The notes below the pieces were generated by a model. That model had not been told where the DNA came from and did not search any database. It was given only the letters and a program-made list of their open reading frames with translations. Shown here piece by piece: positions 11,105-22,965 of a stretch of 64,000 nt of DNA; position 1 is the stretch's first letter, and every line of letters begins with the position of its first letter. A program made the position numbers and the translations under genes. Origin of the DNA: Allantophomopsis cytisporea. Its lineage: Eukaryota; Ascomycota; Leotiomycetes; Phacidiales; Phacidiaceae. The stretch is taken from positions 1,488,001 through 1,552,000 of the forward strand of contig CP103026.1 of NCBI GenBank assembly GCA_024752435.1, given 5' to 3'.

Positions 11105-13996
11105 GCTTTGGAGTTATTTGTGGACTTGGGTTTGTTTTTGGCTCTAAGATTATTGATAGGGTATTGACAAGATATTTGATATGTCCGTACTGGAATCGGT
11201 GTTAGGTTCTTACTTGCGTCTGCCTTGACGCTCTTACTATTGAGGGCTTAGGATGATACCCGCTTTTGCTTTTTTTCTCCTTACAAATCTAATCTAAGGT
11301 CTGTGGTATCCGTATTATATACATAAACTATACATACAGATCACTTGGTAATCATCAGCTAAATACTCCGACAAATGGGTTTCACTTGTTCTCTCCAGCA
11401 AAATAATAGATTTATAAGTTGTAGAGTCTAGTATCACTAACCATGTCAAGACGCGTAGTATAGGTTTTGTATTTCATTCTGCTCGTCTCACTCGCAATCT
11501 CACAGTTATATTTATCTTGCCCCAATTTGTTTTCAGTCACCTCGAAATGAATACATGTAACGTCTCAACTTAACGGTCTCTCACTGATTTCAAATGCAAA
11601 GTTCGATATCACTGTTCACAATCATAATCACCACCGGTCAACACTCAGTATTTTTATTTAACAGCTGAATTATTCAGAGACAAGGATATCGGAGAAAGCT
11701 GAAAATCAATCGAGGCGTTCCCCATCACCATCAACCCCCGCGATCTTGTGCTGACAACAGCCCCCAAGAGTGGCGCTGCACCACCACAGTACAAGAATGG
11801 AGGCTCCAAACAGTATCCAGTCCAGCGCAGTGGTGTCAATTGGTCCCATACCTTATCGACGGTTCGTATTCATCTAGGTACTCTCCTTCCACACCGTCAT
11901 GCCACCTATCAGCCATGCATTCTGGCAGTCAACCATTTCGAATTCGGAATCATGGGTTCCACACGGTGAAGCTCATCACAGAACTACATCATAGTGCGGC
12001 TGTGGGGAAATCAATCTCTGCTTCATATCTCAAGCTTCATTGCGTGGCATAGTGAGAGGTAGGCTATGAAATCACTTTGAGTGTGGCTGTAAGTGACTTC
12101 TTGTGTTTTCGGACCCCAATGTCACCTTGCTCGCAGCTGGCCATCGGCGTCCGCATTTCCTGCTTGCCGTGCTCGTATTTGCGGCTCCTCAAGTTGAAGT
12201 CATCTGTAAAGCAGATGTGGAGTTGTAAAACCACGGAGTTGCGGATGCACTGTGGTCCCGGACAGCTTATGATTCTCTTGATAGCTGCTGTCATCAATCT
12301 AGACTGCTTTTTCAATGGTTCCTAGACGGAGATAATTGCTGCCTGTCACGACCGACGACTACTGCAGTGTAACGATGTGACTTAGTAGTAACTAATTTGG
12401 GAGCGTGTGGGCATAATTATGTTCTGAGTAAATCGCTGCCGGGTTGGGCAAGGTGTGACGGAGTTTTATTAGGTGATGGTAAATAAGGTTTGTATATACA
12501 TCAGGATACCCCTGCTTTGGTTGTACTACTTTGAGCTATTTGTCTTCCTAAAGTGAGAGTGAGAGCGAAGAGCAGATTGAATAATGAGTGATCGAATAGT
12601 GATTAGAGCATTTTTTGATGATCATGTATGAAGACCGCGATATATCTCCGAAAAATAATTTGCCTAATGCATGATGATAAACACCGAGTGCATCATTTCA
12701 CAGCAAGAGATACACCAAGCCGACCATTTACCCACGCCATATACACTCCACTAAACCTTCAATACGACGTAGCTATGGGAATCTGACTTAATTGGGCATT
12801 ATATTTCGAGCATAAAGTGAAGATGTATCATTTGTTCTGTAGTGTGGCTTGGTAATGGCGCTGCTCGATCTGGTTCAGCCTTGCGGACATTAAACGCTCT
12901 GAACTCCAGGCTGCCAGTACTCGAGGTCCTTAATTCAGGAAATTGATCAAGCCGATAATATAGAGTCCTTCGAGGTCTTAGAAGGCTGAGTGTAATATTT
13001 GTAATGCGACGAAGGTCAATTCATGCAGACCTTGGTCACTCGGAATATCTCTTGATATTTTCATGTACCTTAATATTCACTCGCCATAGAAGCTGAATAT
13101 CATCACACACACTCTCACCTCAAAACACACCCTTCTATTCCGCGCGCTTTACGAATATAGGTTTGAAAAGGAGTGGGAGGAGAGGGTACTTGTAGGTAGA
13201 CAAAATGCGCCCCCAACTCTCCTCCAGCCTTAATCCTTCCACGTTACAGCCTTACTGTCAGCCACTCCATAACCCCAACAACCTTCTTTGTTTAGTGCAC
13301 ACTCAATCTACTCCGCCATTCCCAAGCGTTATATTCTTGTCGGATCCGGATTCGGTTCGCACCGAGTCGAAGGAGCCAGTATGGGGTGCTCAGCCGCTAC
13401 GTGATACGTCCTTTGAACCTTACAGGAAGCCCAGCAAAGTCTGGCCAGTATATGACGACAGGTACCACTCAAGGTTCAGGGGTCTATTTCTAGCAGAGAT
13501 GTCTTTTCAGCGAGATCACAGTACGGTTTGCTGGCTAATTTCGCCCTTTCAAAGTTGGAGCCTGGAGGATGGCTTGACGCTATGCCCGCTCCAGGTCCTA
13601 AACTACCTATAATTGTCAGACCGTTTCAAGAATTTCCTAATTTCCTTGTGGCCGGTCATAAAATAGGCCATGGAATTTGAGCGCGTGGTATACACAGCCC
13701 TTCTGGGTGGGTGTATTGTCACTATGTTTGTTGAACGTAGTGCAAGAGGCGGTTGTCCGAATCTCCCTAATGGCGGATGGAACTCTCTTCCTTGCAGAGC
13801 ATAAATACAAATGGACGGATGCTTCCTAGTCGCAGGTCTTTGCTCCACTTACAACGTTGGCTGAACATATACACATCCTACTGGTAGCCTTATACTCTCT
13901 CAGAGGCTCATATACCAACATCTTTTTTGTACCTGCAGCTCTTGGGCAGCAACACATCTACTTAGTACCTGTTATATCTTGAACTTCAAACTTACG
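11105..13996. other. Long intergenic region, no supported gene
   Basis: AT-rich spacer. An ATG-initiated frame at 13205-13612 (135 codons) has irregular composition and no recognisable domain, so I do not call it a gene. Nothing else stands out. Confidence 0.4.
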
Positions 13997-14602
13997 ATGC
14001 CAAACCAGTGGCCTTGGAGGTACACTGTCGGAAGGGGTCCGGGAGGACGTCTTCAGGCCGAGAGGTACAGATACCCTCCTCTGTCCGTCCAGAACGAACA
14101 GCTTCGAGCAGAAAACCTCTTGACTTCACATAACCTAACTCAAGAGCGGGAACGAAACGCTTGGCTTCAGATGCAAGTACGCGACTTGCAATATGCCATC
14201 AACGCATCTGAGCAGCAGCGCCAAAAGCTGAATAACGAGATCGCCGGCCTTCAAGTCGATTACGATAGACTTGAGAGCAAGAATAGGCGCGCGATTAGAA
14301 GGATTGACGATTTGAAACGTGGCAAGCGAGAGTTGAGGAGTGAGATTGAATTCTTCAAATATTATGAGGGGGTGGATTACAGGAGAATAAGGCAATTAGA
14401 AAGGCAATTGGAACGGATTGAGGTGGAGTTGGAAGATGAGAAAAATCATGCGGAAAATATACATCGTCGCTTCGCAGAGACAGTCGAGGATCTCGTGGCT
14501 GCTCAGGAAAGCAACAGTAAGCTACTTCGGAATCTGGAAGACAAGAAAGCACAGATCCACCACTTGCGGGAGCAGCTAAGCAATGGATACTGGAATCGAT
14601 AG
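13997..14602 (+). CDS. Small coiled-coil protein, 201 aa, unknown
   Basis: Intronless. ATG at 13997 was chosen because the frame upstream has no other ATG. After a basic, glycine- and aromatic-rich N-terminus (MPNQWPWRYTVGRG...), residues from about 35 to the end form an almost continuous charged coiled coil, with many Glu/Arg/Leu heptads and no proline after about residue 30. There is no signal peptide or membrane segment. It resembles in style, not in clear sequence, the other small coiled-coil genes at 16030 and 18969. The protein is probably a lineage-specific structural or adaptor protein. Expression is not evident from the sequence. Confidence 0.6.
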   Translation: MPNQWPWRYTVGRGPGGRLQAERYRYPPLSVQNEQLRAENLLTSHNLTQERERNAWLQMQVRDLQYAINASEQQRQKLNNEIAGLQVDYDRLESKNRRAIRRIDDLKRGKRELRSEIEFFKYYEGVDYRRIRQLERQLERIEVELEDEKNHAENIHRRFAETVEDLVAAQESNSKLLRNLEDKKAQIHHLREQLSNGYWNR

Positions 14603-16029
14603 ATGCTGCATCAGTTGGTGTACCAACGCCAATGAGTCAAATCTCCGCAAACTCAAGACCCGACACTCTTGAGATCTTCAGCATCAAAATATCCGATTGT
14701 GTCTCCAGCATCAACCCATGCCTTAGGATTAGAGTGTCTGAACACTTACCGGCGACATTCAAATCCTCAGTAATGGGCACCCGAACGTGGTCTGCATCGT
14801 CCCACAGTTTGACAGAGCAAACTTCCCTTTGTAACGTATAGCGTACCCACACTTGAATTTTGGAAACTTGGCACGAGATGCAATGAACAGCATTGAGGCA
14901 GAGCATTGTATTGGTAAGTCTGTTGCCTCGAAGGCTCTCTACGAGGCTCATTTCTAACGTGCGGCCTCAGAAGTCGCCTTGCCACCTCAGCAGGCAGACC
15001 GGAATCATCGGTGAGGCTTCTTCGCATAGAAGGTATCACACAAGAAGCTTTTGAACGCTGTATGCAACACGGATTAAGGTCATACGTGGCAAGGCAACTC
15101 TTTTCCAGAGTGATGTGGGTAGGCAAAAAATGGTTTCTATGGTTGTTATGTATTAGATAGTGAAGTAGATAATTTCCGGGCTTAACAGGTCCCCTTTCGA
15201 GAAGTTGTGGTGTGCATTAATTGTACAGTGGAATATTGAGTGAGATTGACGTCCTTTGGTGTTGTGATACACTGTAGAATTAGAAAATCAGTAAGAGATG
15301 GAGATGAAATGCTTTTACCGCCAACATGAGGTGGGGACAAGGCTTGTTCCTCAATTTCCTTCCGAAAATTGGAAATTGGTGAGAGATAGGGATGAAATTC
15401 TCTCACCGCTAACTTTTCGGAAGGAAATTTAGAAGCAAGCCTTGTGCATACTTCATGCTTGAGGAATGTTCAAGTGGCGTTTGTGGCATTTCCATCATCA
15501 TTTGGGGGGCAGAAACGCCTCCTGAGCCTTATTCTTCGGATTGGGGCTGAGAAAATCGGCTGAGTGCAAAAATACTTTTGAAACCTCCAGAATAAATCTC
15601 CTCCAAAGAAATTTAGTAGAGATGGGTCTCATGTTTGCAGCGCCTACTGACCACAGGGGTTCAAGCCTTGTAATTGCGTGCGCTGGCTCTTGAGGCTTCT
15701 AAGGCTGCACAGAGTGCTGAGAGCAAGAGGGTGTATGTCCAGACCCGCGCCATGCTTTGATGACACTGCCACTATTGAAACGACATTTCCAGTGAAATTA
15801 ATACTCATACTTCGCGAATATTGAGCAAATCATTATTCCATAATGGCGGCTGTCGCTGCGAATACCTCACGAAGTTTTTCATGGCGTTCAGCAGTAGTGA
15901 GGTCGTACAAGGCTTTTGAGAGGTCGAACATTGAAGTATAAAATGATTTCATCCTATTGTATGTTCTCTCCACATTTATACCCAGTCATTCATGCAATAC
16001 CTTCTACGTCAAACAAAGTTCAGTATCAT
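14603..16029. other. Intergenic region containing a long inverted repeat
   Basis: No credible coding frame. It contains the 32-bp-arm inverted repeat at 15337-15445 and a related direct copy at 15291-15325, annotated separately. Confidence 0.5.
15291..15445. repeat. Inverted repeat with nested hairpin and diverged direct copy
   Basis: Arms at 15337-15368 and 15414-15445 match as reverse complements at 29 of 32 positions. Within the 45-bp loop lies a second perfect 9-bp inverted pair (15378-15386 with 15399-15407). The 35-bp stretch 15379-15413 is repeated upstream at 15291-15325 with 28 of 35 identities, six of the seven differences being transitions. This looks like the remnant of a palindromic, MITE-like element. 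I saw no target-site duplication or transposase. Confidence 0.8.
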
Positions 16030-16983
16030 ATGGGGAACAGTCATAGTACGCAGACTCGAAAACGAGGCTCAAATAGGAACTACCGTTCGGCTCAAAGACG
16101 AGATCCAAAGCAACCCCGTACGACTCGAATTCCAACAGCAACACAAATCAATTCCACTGCGGAACTAGAACAGCAACCGATATCAGATGCTACCCCCTCC
16201 CACGATGAATATGTAACTCTACAGAATATACACACAATTCTCTCTGCTGAATTTAATGATCGTAGTAGAGACATCGAAGTGGTCAAACAGGACATCGAAA
16301 CACTTAACAAGAATATCGAAACTCTTGGCCAGGACGTCAACATCCTTAGCCAGAACATCAAAGAGATCAACAGTAAACTCGCCGCTAGGAATCGTAACGA
16401 GATCAAGAATCCAGTTCGGCAACAGATATCCCAGGATGACCCTGTTATGCGGAGCGAGAACTTCCCGGACATTTCCAGAGGAAGATATAATGAGTATGAA
16501 TGTCCCTGAAAACATCCTTACTCTCTGCTAAAACACTATTCCAGTGAAGAGACAATCGACGGGAACACAGTTCATATCCATGATATAACCCAGGCCTCCC
16601 AAGCGGAGTTGCTACAAGAGTTATATAGGCGAGAGCAGGGACGAGATAAGAGGCCAGACAAAAGGTCAAAAGACTATCCTCATGGAGAACGTGATGACTA
16701 TGACAGCGTCAACGGCAGCTTCTTGTCTCCTCACCGCTCAGAGGCTTTCATACAACAACCACACGTCTCTGGCTTCAATTCTGTTAGGCCCATTAGAAAC
16801 TCCACGGACAACCGTATCGATTCAACAGTGCCAACGAGATACCCATCTCAAGCGTTTCGTAATGAACACGTTGGATATCAGAGACGCAGCAGTAACGACA
16901 TGGCAAGCCCGTCAGCCTCGGCGTCTCCTTCTCGTCGGGTTGATGATACCTCTCGCAGATGGTTCTCAAACTTCTTTCCTTAG
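16030..16983 (+). CDS. Heptad-repeat coiled-coil protein with N-myristoylation-like start, 300 aa
   Basis: Exons 16030-16493 and 16545-16983. The 51-bp intron (GTATGA ... CTGCTAAAAC ... CCAG) keeps the frame. The protein starts MGNSHSTQ, which fits the MGxxxS/T N-myristoylation consensus, and is followed by a basic stretch, so lipid-plus-basic attachment to a membrane is plausible. Residues 81-115 are five consecutive seven-residue repeats (DIEVVKQ, DIETLNK, NIETLGQ, DVNILSQ, NIKEINS), a short parallel coiled coil. The second half is polar, Ser/Arg-rich and probably disordered, ending in RRWFSNFFP. No known domain. The upstream in-frame extension to 15916 was rejected because this ATG carries the myristoylation context. 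Confidence 0.65.
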
Positions 16984-18968
16984 ACTAAATTGATGATATC
17001 CCACATTTTTTCTGAGTATTTCGGAGGACATATCCAGTCTTCAGGAGATTTTGTACATCATGTTCGGCGTTTATTTCTGTTTGTCCCTCGCCATGTACTT
17101 TTTGCGCTTATATGCTCTGTATATCATCTGCAAGGATTTCATTGGTACAAGCGTCTAATCTCTCTTCTTAATGGGCTGCAATCATAGCTGAGTAACAATG
17201 AGCTGTAATAGTAGCACTAAGTGTAGGAACCAAGAGTTCCTATCCAGATCCACAATGTTTTAATCATCATGTTGCTACTGGTACAGCTTTAACGAATGGC
17301 ATCGATTTCCTTCATGCCAGCAAATACTGAGCAGATTTTTTTGCAATGATGGTAGCTACTATGATGTTGGTTTGCTGTCCAGCACCGGTGAAGTCGCACA
17401 GTGCTTATGAGACCGGTGTTTGAAACATAAAGGCTCTTTCCTCAACATCTCCAGACTCTCCAGGCAATTCCTTACACGCCACCAACAATCCTGGTAATTC
17501 ATGAGGAAATACGTGAGTATGCCAGGATCTGTTCGGAGAACAGGCTGCAAGAGAAGAGTCCATTGCATCTTGTCCAATTAATGGGCCATATGACCATAAT
17601 AAACTCAATGTACTATCGTGTAGGGCTTTTTAGACTGCGACTCAGGGGAAGAGGATATCTCAAGCGAATTATGGATTCCGTCTGTAGTAATTTTGCCTTC
17701 TTTACATGATATGTACTTTGTGTAACATCCGTATTTGTCTTCGGTATAACTGTCTGAAACTCTATTGTGAAGTTACAGTCAGTCTGAGTAATAGTTAGCT
17801 ATACTCCATAATAATAATAACATAAACTTTGCGAAAATCAGCCATGCAACGCAATGCAATAGCCTCGTGGGCCAAAGGAAATTCCCGCACTCAATGCCAC
17901 GCCTACGTACTCTGCGGTACCTTATCTTGCACCGGTGCTACGTAGACCAAGGAGTGCATACACCACATTAAATAGCCGCGTAGCACAAACTGGGCCACGC
18001 AGCATGACAACGGACAGTGGCACACAACAGGATGTTAGAACGCATGGAATGCGCAGGAAGAGATAGGAAGGAGGTGGACTTGTAGGGAAGTGCTTGGCAA
18101 TGTCAAAACGGGATAGAATGGCTTACCTCCAGCTCCAGCTGAGCTGAAAGTGATTGTAATTGTGGATTTGGTGGTTCGCCATGGGGGCGCAGACATGGAT
18201 AGGGCGGACAAGGCTGGGACCTTTCGAACAGTGGAACAGTGGAACCGTGAAACTAATGCATGCTACCGTATGCTGCCTGCAGACAGTGAGTCAAAATGAA
18301 TGAATCGCTGGATCGGATGAGTCGACATGTCCAGTAATGATGTATAATTGCTGGCTGATAATGCTGAAGATAGATGGTTGTAGAGTGTTTTGTTGCACGT
18401 GCTGGAATTTAGTTTGTGCGAACGAATAATGGAATTGAATTCTGCATAGAGGCTTGGTGGGCCATCGAAGGGATCGTCGTACAGGCGCCTAGCCGACCGG
18501 TTCCTTTTGAGGTCAGAACTCCTGCTCCTGCTCCTCCTCCTCCTCCTCCGCAAGACTGCGTAGGCGTTGCTGCGCTGGTGCCCTTTTACAAAAAAAAGGC
18601 CTTGCTTAGTTAGAAAACTAAATAGGCAGCAAAGGATGGATTATAGAAGCAGACCACTTCTAATAACACTTGGTCTGGCATGTCATGACTTCTTATATAT
18701 GGCACGTCCGGCCCCCTCATCTCTCCCTCTCTCTATATGTGCTGTAGCCTTATTTTTACAATATACCAATTAAAGGACGAAAACATATGTATAAGTGCCC
18801 GATTCACCCCCACTACTTTCTCGCTCACACATCACCTTCCCGTACATCACCATACAAGCCCTGACTTTAAAGATCCGTATCCACTTGGGCTTCCACTGAG
18901 GCGGTCATAACACATACCAACCACCAAACATATCCAACAATCCAGTGCAATCCCAGCAACAACCAACC
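16984..18968. other. Intergenic region
   Basis: No supported gene. A (CTC/CTG)n microsatellite at 18521-18549 creates an arginine-rich frame on the minus strand that I reject. A GC-richer patch with short palindromes (for example around 17935-17945) has no further structure I can define. Confidence 0.4.
18521..18549. repeat. (CTC/CTG)n trinucleotide microsatellite
   Basis: Nine or more consecutive CTG/CTC triplets are visible. Confidence 0.9.
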
Positions 18969-19451
18969 ATGCCTTATCAACCTCACAAGTACGACGACCG
19001 GTCTCACAGAACACGGCATGTGTCTGGCAGGCACTCCTCAAGCGACGAAACATTGGTTGGAGATGAGCGAACTCGCATAAGAGACGCTGAGCGCAGAGCA
19101 GATGCCTTGAGTAAGGAAAATACTCAACTTGAGGTAGAACTGCGCGCAGTCAAGCGAGCGAGAGATGAGGCGCTCAGAGACAAGGACCGGATCATCGAAG
19201 ATCTTAGAGACCAGTTGCTCACTGAGCGTGCAAACCGCTTGAATATCAACGACTACACTCGCCGTTCAGAACCAGTTGGCACTGATTACATCGGTACAGT
19301 GCCCAAACGATCGGCCTCAAGAAGACCGCCGGGGGTGCGCTTCGAAGATGAACAGCGGCGAGCACCACTCGGTGGTAGCTCTTACGGTAGAGCTACCAGA
19401 AATGATGGAGGCTATCATCCTGTTCCGGTCCAAACAACAAGAATGTACTGA
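18969..19451 (+). CDS. Small coiled-coil protein, 160 aa, unknown
   Basis: Intronless, ATG 18969, stop TGA at 19449-19451. A polar N-terminus rich in His, Arg and Ser is followed by a coiled coil at about residues 38-95, with dense Glu/Arg/Asp heptads such as RIRDAERRADALSKEN. The C-terminal tail is basic and glycine-rich, and ends TTRMY. There is no signal, membrane or catalytic motif. The layout (disordered N-terminus, one coiled coil, basic tail) recalls the genes at 13997 and 16030, which supports a local group of small coiled-coil proteins, but homology among them is not visible by eye. Confidence 0.6.
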   Translation: MPYQPHKYDDRSHRTRHVSGRHSSSDETLVGDERTRIRDAERRADALSKENTQLEVELRAVKRARDEALRDKDRIIEDLRDQLLTERANRLNINDYTRRSEPVGTDYIGTVPKRSASRRPPGVRFEDEQRRAPLGGSSYGRATRNDGGYHPVPVQTTRMY

Positions 19452-20334
19452 GGATTCAGACGAGATATCGGATAACTTTTCTTTGGAGGGAGATCTGGCT
19501 ACCTAATATTAAATTCCTTTTCTGGTTATCGTTCTGTTCGGAGTTGGCGGATGATAGGCTTTGTGATTTTTAGATAGACGGATGTACTGGATACCGGAGT
19601 TGATCTTGATGGATGTATCAAGGTGCTGGAAAGACGAAAAGATACCGGTAACGGCGCATACTTGTTGTATTATACATTTTCATTCCAATGTATTGTCTTA
19701 ACCAATATTTTGCATGCCCGATTGTGATACAGCATGATGACGTTGGCGACCGAAATCGGACCAGGATCTATAACAACATGACAAGAAAGTTTAAAGCGAC
19801 TTACTATGCTGAGAAAATAAGAGAGTATCCTATGATTCTAGACCCACTGGTGATTGTTTAAACCCCAGGTACCTGTTGGAGCATATACTGAAGCCTTGAA
19901 GGTATGTATTTAATAGGACGATATGACTTGCAAATCGCAACTTCCATGGATTATAAATCCGGAATTCCAGATTGACATGTCTATCAAACCTCCAGAAAAG
20001 ACTGCTTCAGTTATAACTGGTATCATGATTCAAGATGAAGAGTAGACGAGCTTTCAAAAGACGATGTTTGATTGTCCATTCCAAAGAAATATAGCTTAAT
20101 GATCATCACCAAGGTAGCTGAGTCAGCATCCGGATAAGCACCGCAGCGAATCAAAACGCCATTAGTAGAATGCTATCATGATCTTATCGTGAGGGGACCT
20201 GGTCACACCTAATCACCTAACGACGTAAGGTACATACATAAGGAGCCTGTCCCACTGACTCACAAATTTCTCATCCCCAAGACTTCACTCACCATCCCTC
20301 CGTACTCTCAATTGAACCAGAAATTCCTTCCAAA
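19452..20334. other. Intergenic region
   Basis: Nothing coding. The last 120 bases before 20335 are CT-rich, as expected of a promoter or leader for the next gene. Confidence 0.4.
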
Positions 20335-21148
20335 ATGGTCCAATTCTTCGATTCCATCTCCCCCACCCTTTCAGAATGGGCCATGAAACAGCCCGTCTTC
20401 TTCACAGCGTCTGCCCCGCTGGCAGGCAAGCACGTCAATATCTCACCGAAAGGACTCCCGTCTAGCACATTCACGATCTTCGATGGCAATCATGCAGCAT
20501 ATGTAGATGCCACCGGCTCCGGGTCTGAAACAATTTCTCACATCTACGAGAATGGACGCGTGACTATCATGTTTTGCAGTTTCGATGCCAGTCCGCGCAT
20601 TATGCGGTTCTTTTGTACGGGTAGGGTAGTGGAGTGGGATCAAGCTGAGTTTGAGCCTCTAATGGCACGAATGACGGGGAAGAGGGTTGAGGGAGCAAGG
20701 GCCGTTATTTTACTAGATGTTTGGAAGGTATGGCGATTTCTCCTTTTTTCTTTGGTGGTGGCGTGGGCAGTGAGCGAGGGGCTAATATTTATAGGTACAA
20801 ACTTCTTGTGGGTATGGGGTTCCGAGACTGGCGCAGAAGAAGCTTGATGAGGAAAAGGCTGTGCCATTCCTTGAGGATCGGGAGACGATGGGACATTGGG
20901 CGTCCAAGAAAGTTGAGAAGAACGAGCTGCATGCGTATCAGAAAGAGTGGAATAGTGATAGCTTGGATGGGTTAACAGGCATGAAGGTCGCACGAAGAGA
21001 TCGTGGAGAAACTTTATGGCTCACAGATCTCAAGGCATACTTCAGGAGAATCACTGCACAACGCGAGGCGATGGCCTTTGGGGTTGCTCTAGCTTTCATC
21101 ATGTATCTGATTACAAGAATAGCACAAGCTATCTTGTTTCGTTCGTAA
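20335..21148 (+). CDS. PNPOx-fold (pyridoxamine 5'-phosphate oxidase family) protein, 248 aa
   Basis: Exons 20335-20727 and 20795-21148, joined at codon phase 0 (…DVWK / VQTSCGYGVP…) over a 67-bp intron. The first 110 residues match the flavin-binding split-barrel family found in most fungi: HVNISPKGLP strand, ATGSGSETISHIYENGRVTIMF, and FCTGRVV. The exon-2 start VQTSCGYGVPRL is the family's conserved downstream motif. The family binds FMN or related cofactors, and its fungal members of this type have no established substrate. A C-terminal hydrophobic segment (FGVALAFIMYLITRIAQAIL, about residues 225-244) would anchor it to a membrane by its tail, which is unusual for the fold. It ends 198 bp from the end of the convergent phosphatase gene. 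Confidence 0.85.
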
Positions 21149-21346
21149 AATACAAATACCATGTCATGCAATCTCTCATCAGCTAATCGTTCAGTCCCCT
21201 TTACTGTTGTTACAACTTCGCGCTATGTCGAAAATCATCCTGTAGCAGCAAGAAGCGCCAAATGGTATCCCAAACGCCTTTAAAAATCCACCTTCTGACA
21301 TATCATGATGCGAAAAGAAACCCCATACGCCATATCGTGACTTCAT

Positions 21347-22965
21347 TTACAGGAAATACTCTCCGGCACCACGGCGACCGGCTGGTACGGCACGCTGGTC
21401 CTCTGGGACAGCCGAGAAGATCGTAAACTTGGGGTCGAGGTCTTCGCCAACATTCATGACTGAAGCTACATTACCGCAACGGTAGCAGTAGTTCGGAGCT
21501 GACCAAACAGTGACAACAGACTTCTGAGCAAAGTGATACTACCCATGTGTTAGCAAACGGCAAAGATAGTGGAAGTAGCAAGTCATACCTTGTAGCCCTC
21601 ATTGACAAGCTGATGGGCACGAGCAATAAGTTTGAGGCCATTGACGTGGTTGAACTCGGTAGCAACCTTATCACCAAAGAGCCATCCTGCGCCACGTGGT
21701 GAGACAGCCCAGGTCTCAACATCCTCCGGGTCAGACCAAACGAGATCGCAGAAAGCACCTTCGTGGGGAATCTCCTGGGCACGAGCCACCACACGGATCT
21801 GGTCAAGGGTTCTGATTTCTGGACTGAGACCACCGTGAACGCAAAGAATCTCACCATCAACGACAGCAGCAAGAACAAGGAAATCGAAGACTTGGCAACA
21901 AGACTTCCAGACGCTGGCGTTACCGTATTTCTGTTGGCATTCCTCATAGAAACCATAGACTTGAGTGATTTGGCGAGATTCATGGTTACCACGGACGAGA
22001 GTGACCTTATCAGGATACCTACGACCTATCAGAAAAGTTGAATCACATATTAGTGATGGGGTATACTTACATAGCCTTCAAGCACATCAACAAAGTGAAT
22101 GTCTCCAAACTGAAGTATCCACGGTCAACAAAGTCACCAAGGAAAATAAAATTCTGCATGCCACTTCCGGAAACTTGGTTGACACTGACGCCAGAGTCAC
22201 CACCAGAGCTGCCACCGCGAGCACTTCCACCAGCGGTACGTGGTCGGCCACGGGTCTCCTCCTCATCTTCTTCATCGTCATTGGCACTCTCAATACCGCT
22301 GTCGGAACTGCGAATCTTCTTCTTCAACTTTGGATCGGTAATCTCAGTTGGAGGCTCGATATCATCGGCAGAGATAACGGTAGTCTTGGTCTTTGGGGCC
22401 TCGACATCAGTTTGACCTGGCATACCACCTGCGACGCGGAAAAGTTCGAGAATATCGTAGAATTGACCATGAATATCTCCACAGATAGTAACTGGAGTGC
22501 TGACTGGTTGAATATTGGATTCTGTTGGTGACTATGTTAGCTCACATAGGTAGTCGCATGTGACATGAACCACATACCCTCCATAAGATGCTCCTTGACG
22601 ATCTCGCACAGCTGCTTCATTACAGCCTCTGGGAGGTACTTGCATTGCATGGCCTGCGAAAGCCATTCTGCTGGGCCTGCTCTTGCAGTGAGCTTGGCAG
22701 GGCCAGGCTTCGGTACGCCTGGGCCGGGCATGTTCGCGAAACGGACTTTCTTGGTACTGCTGACTTCGGGTTTGTTAGAAGTGGTTGGGATTGGGGGCAA
22801 TGGTCGAGATGGTAGTCGAATCGGTGGAAGAGGAGCGGAATGTGGGTGAGATGCGACCTTTGTGAGAGAAGGAAAGCTGTTATCGACCTCTGCGACGTCG
22901 TCGAGAAGGTTGTTGATGTCTTCGTCGCACTCCTTCTCGTAATCAGCCATATCCTCGAACTCCAT
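21347..22965 (-). CDS. SIT4: PP6/Sit4-type serine/threonine protein phosphatase catalytic subunit, 486 aa
   Basis: Exons, minus strand: 22965-22578, 22521-22071, 22018-21589, 21538-21347; introns 50-56 bp. Core metallophosphatase motifs are GDIHGQ (residues 144-149), GDFVDRG, RGNHESR and SAPNYCYRCGN, and the chain ends in the PP2A-type tail YFL that takes carboxymethylation. GAFCDLVWSDPEDVETWA is typical of the PP6/Sit4 branch, not PP2A or PP4. Such enzymes act with SAPS subunits in G1/S progression and TOR signalling. Two departures from a 310-residue enzyme: a 100-residue disordered N-terminal extension with a KVRF motif (residues 73-76), and an 85-residue acidic/Gly-Ser insert (about 168-252) between GDIHGQ and GDFVDRG. 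Start and exon joins are supported by unbroken family similarity. Confidence 0.93.

Noticed and set aside
13205..13612. 135-codon plus-strand frame with ATG
   Set aside because: No domain, irregular composition and no splice continuation; it could be chance in a 2.9-kb spacer.
18263..18553. Minus-strand frame starting with an Arg/Ser-rich stretch
   Set aside because: The Arg/Ser run comes from the CTC/CTG microsatellite, there is no ATG start, and the rest lacks any coding character.
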